From Chlamydiia bacterium (GTDB lineage: Bacteria > Chlamydiota > Chlamydiia > Chlamydiales > SM23-39), in assembly GCA_016194825.1 (NCBI GenBank), contig JACQAR010000033.1, positions 1-6,139 of the forward strand: a stretch of 6,139 bases of DNA. Reading direction: 5' to 3'. This document shows, in pieces, positions 5,736 to 6,139 of this stretch. Position numbers and translations under genes: made by a program. The notes under the pieces are model-generated. The model worked only from the letters and a program-made list of their open reading frames with translations, made no database searches and was not told the origin of the DNA. The first letter of the stretch is position 1; each line of letters starts with the position of its first letter.

Positions 5736-5987
5736 GCTGATTCTCCGGATTCTGTTTATAAAGGAAATATATCATACAGCAACCTTCTATTTTTTCCTAA
5801 CCCTCAACTCTAATTTCAGTTGCTCGATTTTACTGAACAACCGAACAACCGAACCTATCCCAGAATTCTTAACATTGAACCTATCCCAATAAAAAGTTTC
5901 AGTCGATTTTGCGGTTCTTTTGAGCCAATTTTTGGGTGGTGCAATTCCGGTTAGGACAGCGAATTTCCAAGATTTATTAACCCGGCA
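5736..5987. other. Intergenic region with short direct repeats; no supported gene
   Basis: An AT-rich stretch upstream of the minus-strand small gene and presumably carrying its promoter. The repeats at 5835-5888 are listed separately. A minus-strand open frame crosses it (5787-6107), but that frame begins inside the palindromic element and shows no domain, so I do not call it. Confidence 0.6.
5835..5888. repeat. Short direct repeats (GAACAACC tandem; GAACCTATCCCA pair)
   Basis: GAACAACC occurs twice in tandem (5835-5842, 5843-5850) and runs straight into GAACCTATCCCA (5851-5862), which is repeated exactly at 5877-5888. The 26-nt periodicity could mark a protein-binding array upstream of the minus-strand gene, or decay of an inserted element. 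Confidence 0.6.
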
Positions 5988-6139
5988 TGCAAATAGGTGA
6001 CAAATGGCGCTAGCGAGGCAAAGCCAGATCAAAGCAGACAAAGTCTGCGTTACGAGCGAGGAAGCCATAGTAAAACTATGGCTGACGAGAGAGGATTGAT
6101 ATGGCAAAGCCGCAGCAAGCCAGTTGTCTCTTATTTGCA
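5988..6139. repeat. Palindromic element B with terminal inverted repeats, MITE-like (may continue past the window)
   Basis: The 21-nt arm starting TGCAAATAGGTGACAA (5988-6008) is complementary to the arm ending GTCTCTTATTTGCA (6119-6139) at 18 of 21 positions. Between them lie two hairpins: GCAGAC-AAA-GTCTGC (6034-6048) and GCCATAG-TAAAA-CTATGGC (6064-6082). GGCAAAGCC occurs near both ends (6017-6025 and 6103-6111). GCGAGGAAGCC (6056-6066) precedes the second hairpin, recalling the GCGAGGAGC repeats of element A. The right arm ends exactly at the window edge, so the inverted repeat may extend further. Length and plan are those of a non-autonomous palindromic repeat; no transposase is seen in the window. 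Confidence 0.7.

Noticed and set aside
5548..5892. 114-residue plus-strand open frame opposite the small membrane-protein gene
   Set aside because: The minus-strand frame has a good ribosome-binding site and coherent membrane segments, whereas this one has no recognisable domain and reads as its shadow.
5787..6107. 106-residue minus-strand open frame
   Set aside because: About its first 40 codons lie within palindromic element B and read as repeat-derived sequence, with no recognisable domain. It may be annotated elsewhere as a hypothetical protein, but I cannot support it.

Overview
The window looks like a chromosomal segment of a chlamydia-related bacterium (phylum Chlamydiae, probably an environmental amoeba- or protist-associated lineage rather than Chlamydia itself). 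The main evidence is the complete UvrB. From memory, its wording around the helicase motifs (for example AHNKTLAAQLYQEF, GFCKGIENYSRHF, DESHQTLPQ and QTCGRAARN) reads closer to chlamydial UvrB than to E. coli UvrB. No alignment was run, so the phylum call is moderately confident and the genus is left open.

Layout. Positions 1-449 hold the 3' end of a YitT/DUF2179 membrane protein. Positions 467-1053 hold a tightly spaced DUF4160-DUF2442 pair, a recurrent small-gene module often suspected to be toxin-antitoxin-like, in visibly AT-richer DNA. Positions 1123-2040 encode a Nudix hydrolase with a hydrophobic N-terminus and an altered Nudix box. Positions 2041-2497 have no credible gene but are packed with GC-rich hairpins, including a cloverleaf-like palindromic element. 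Positions 2498-3322 encode a DUF1186 protein with a C-terminal SEC-C zinc motif. It overlaps the start of uvrB (3310-5316) by 13 nt, so the two are probably co-transcribed. On the minus strand, 5370-5735 encodes a small protein with two closely spaced hydrophobic segments, a layout like chlamydial inclusion-membrane (Inc) proteins. Positions 5736-6139 are mostly non-coding, with short direct repeats and a second palindromic, MITE-like element that reaches the window end.

How it fits together. The plus-strand genes do not form one obvious pathway: transport (YitT), a mobile small-gene pair, nucleotide-derivative hydrolysis (Nudix) and nucleotide excision repair (UvrB). The most unusual content is non-coding: two palindromic elements of about 150 bp with the same plan (outer inverted repeat enclosing two hairpins) and a shared GCGAGGA motif beside an inner hairpin. 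The other points worth a second look are the Inc-like small protein, the Nudix box lacking its first catalytic glutamate position, and the DUF2442 protein with a long lysine/arginine-rich tail.
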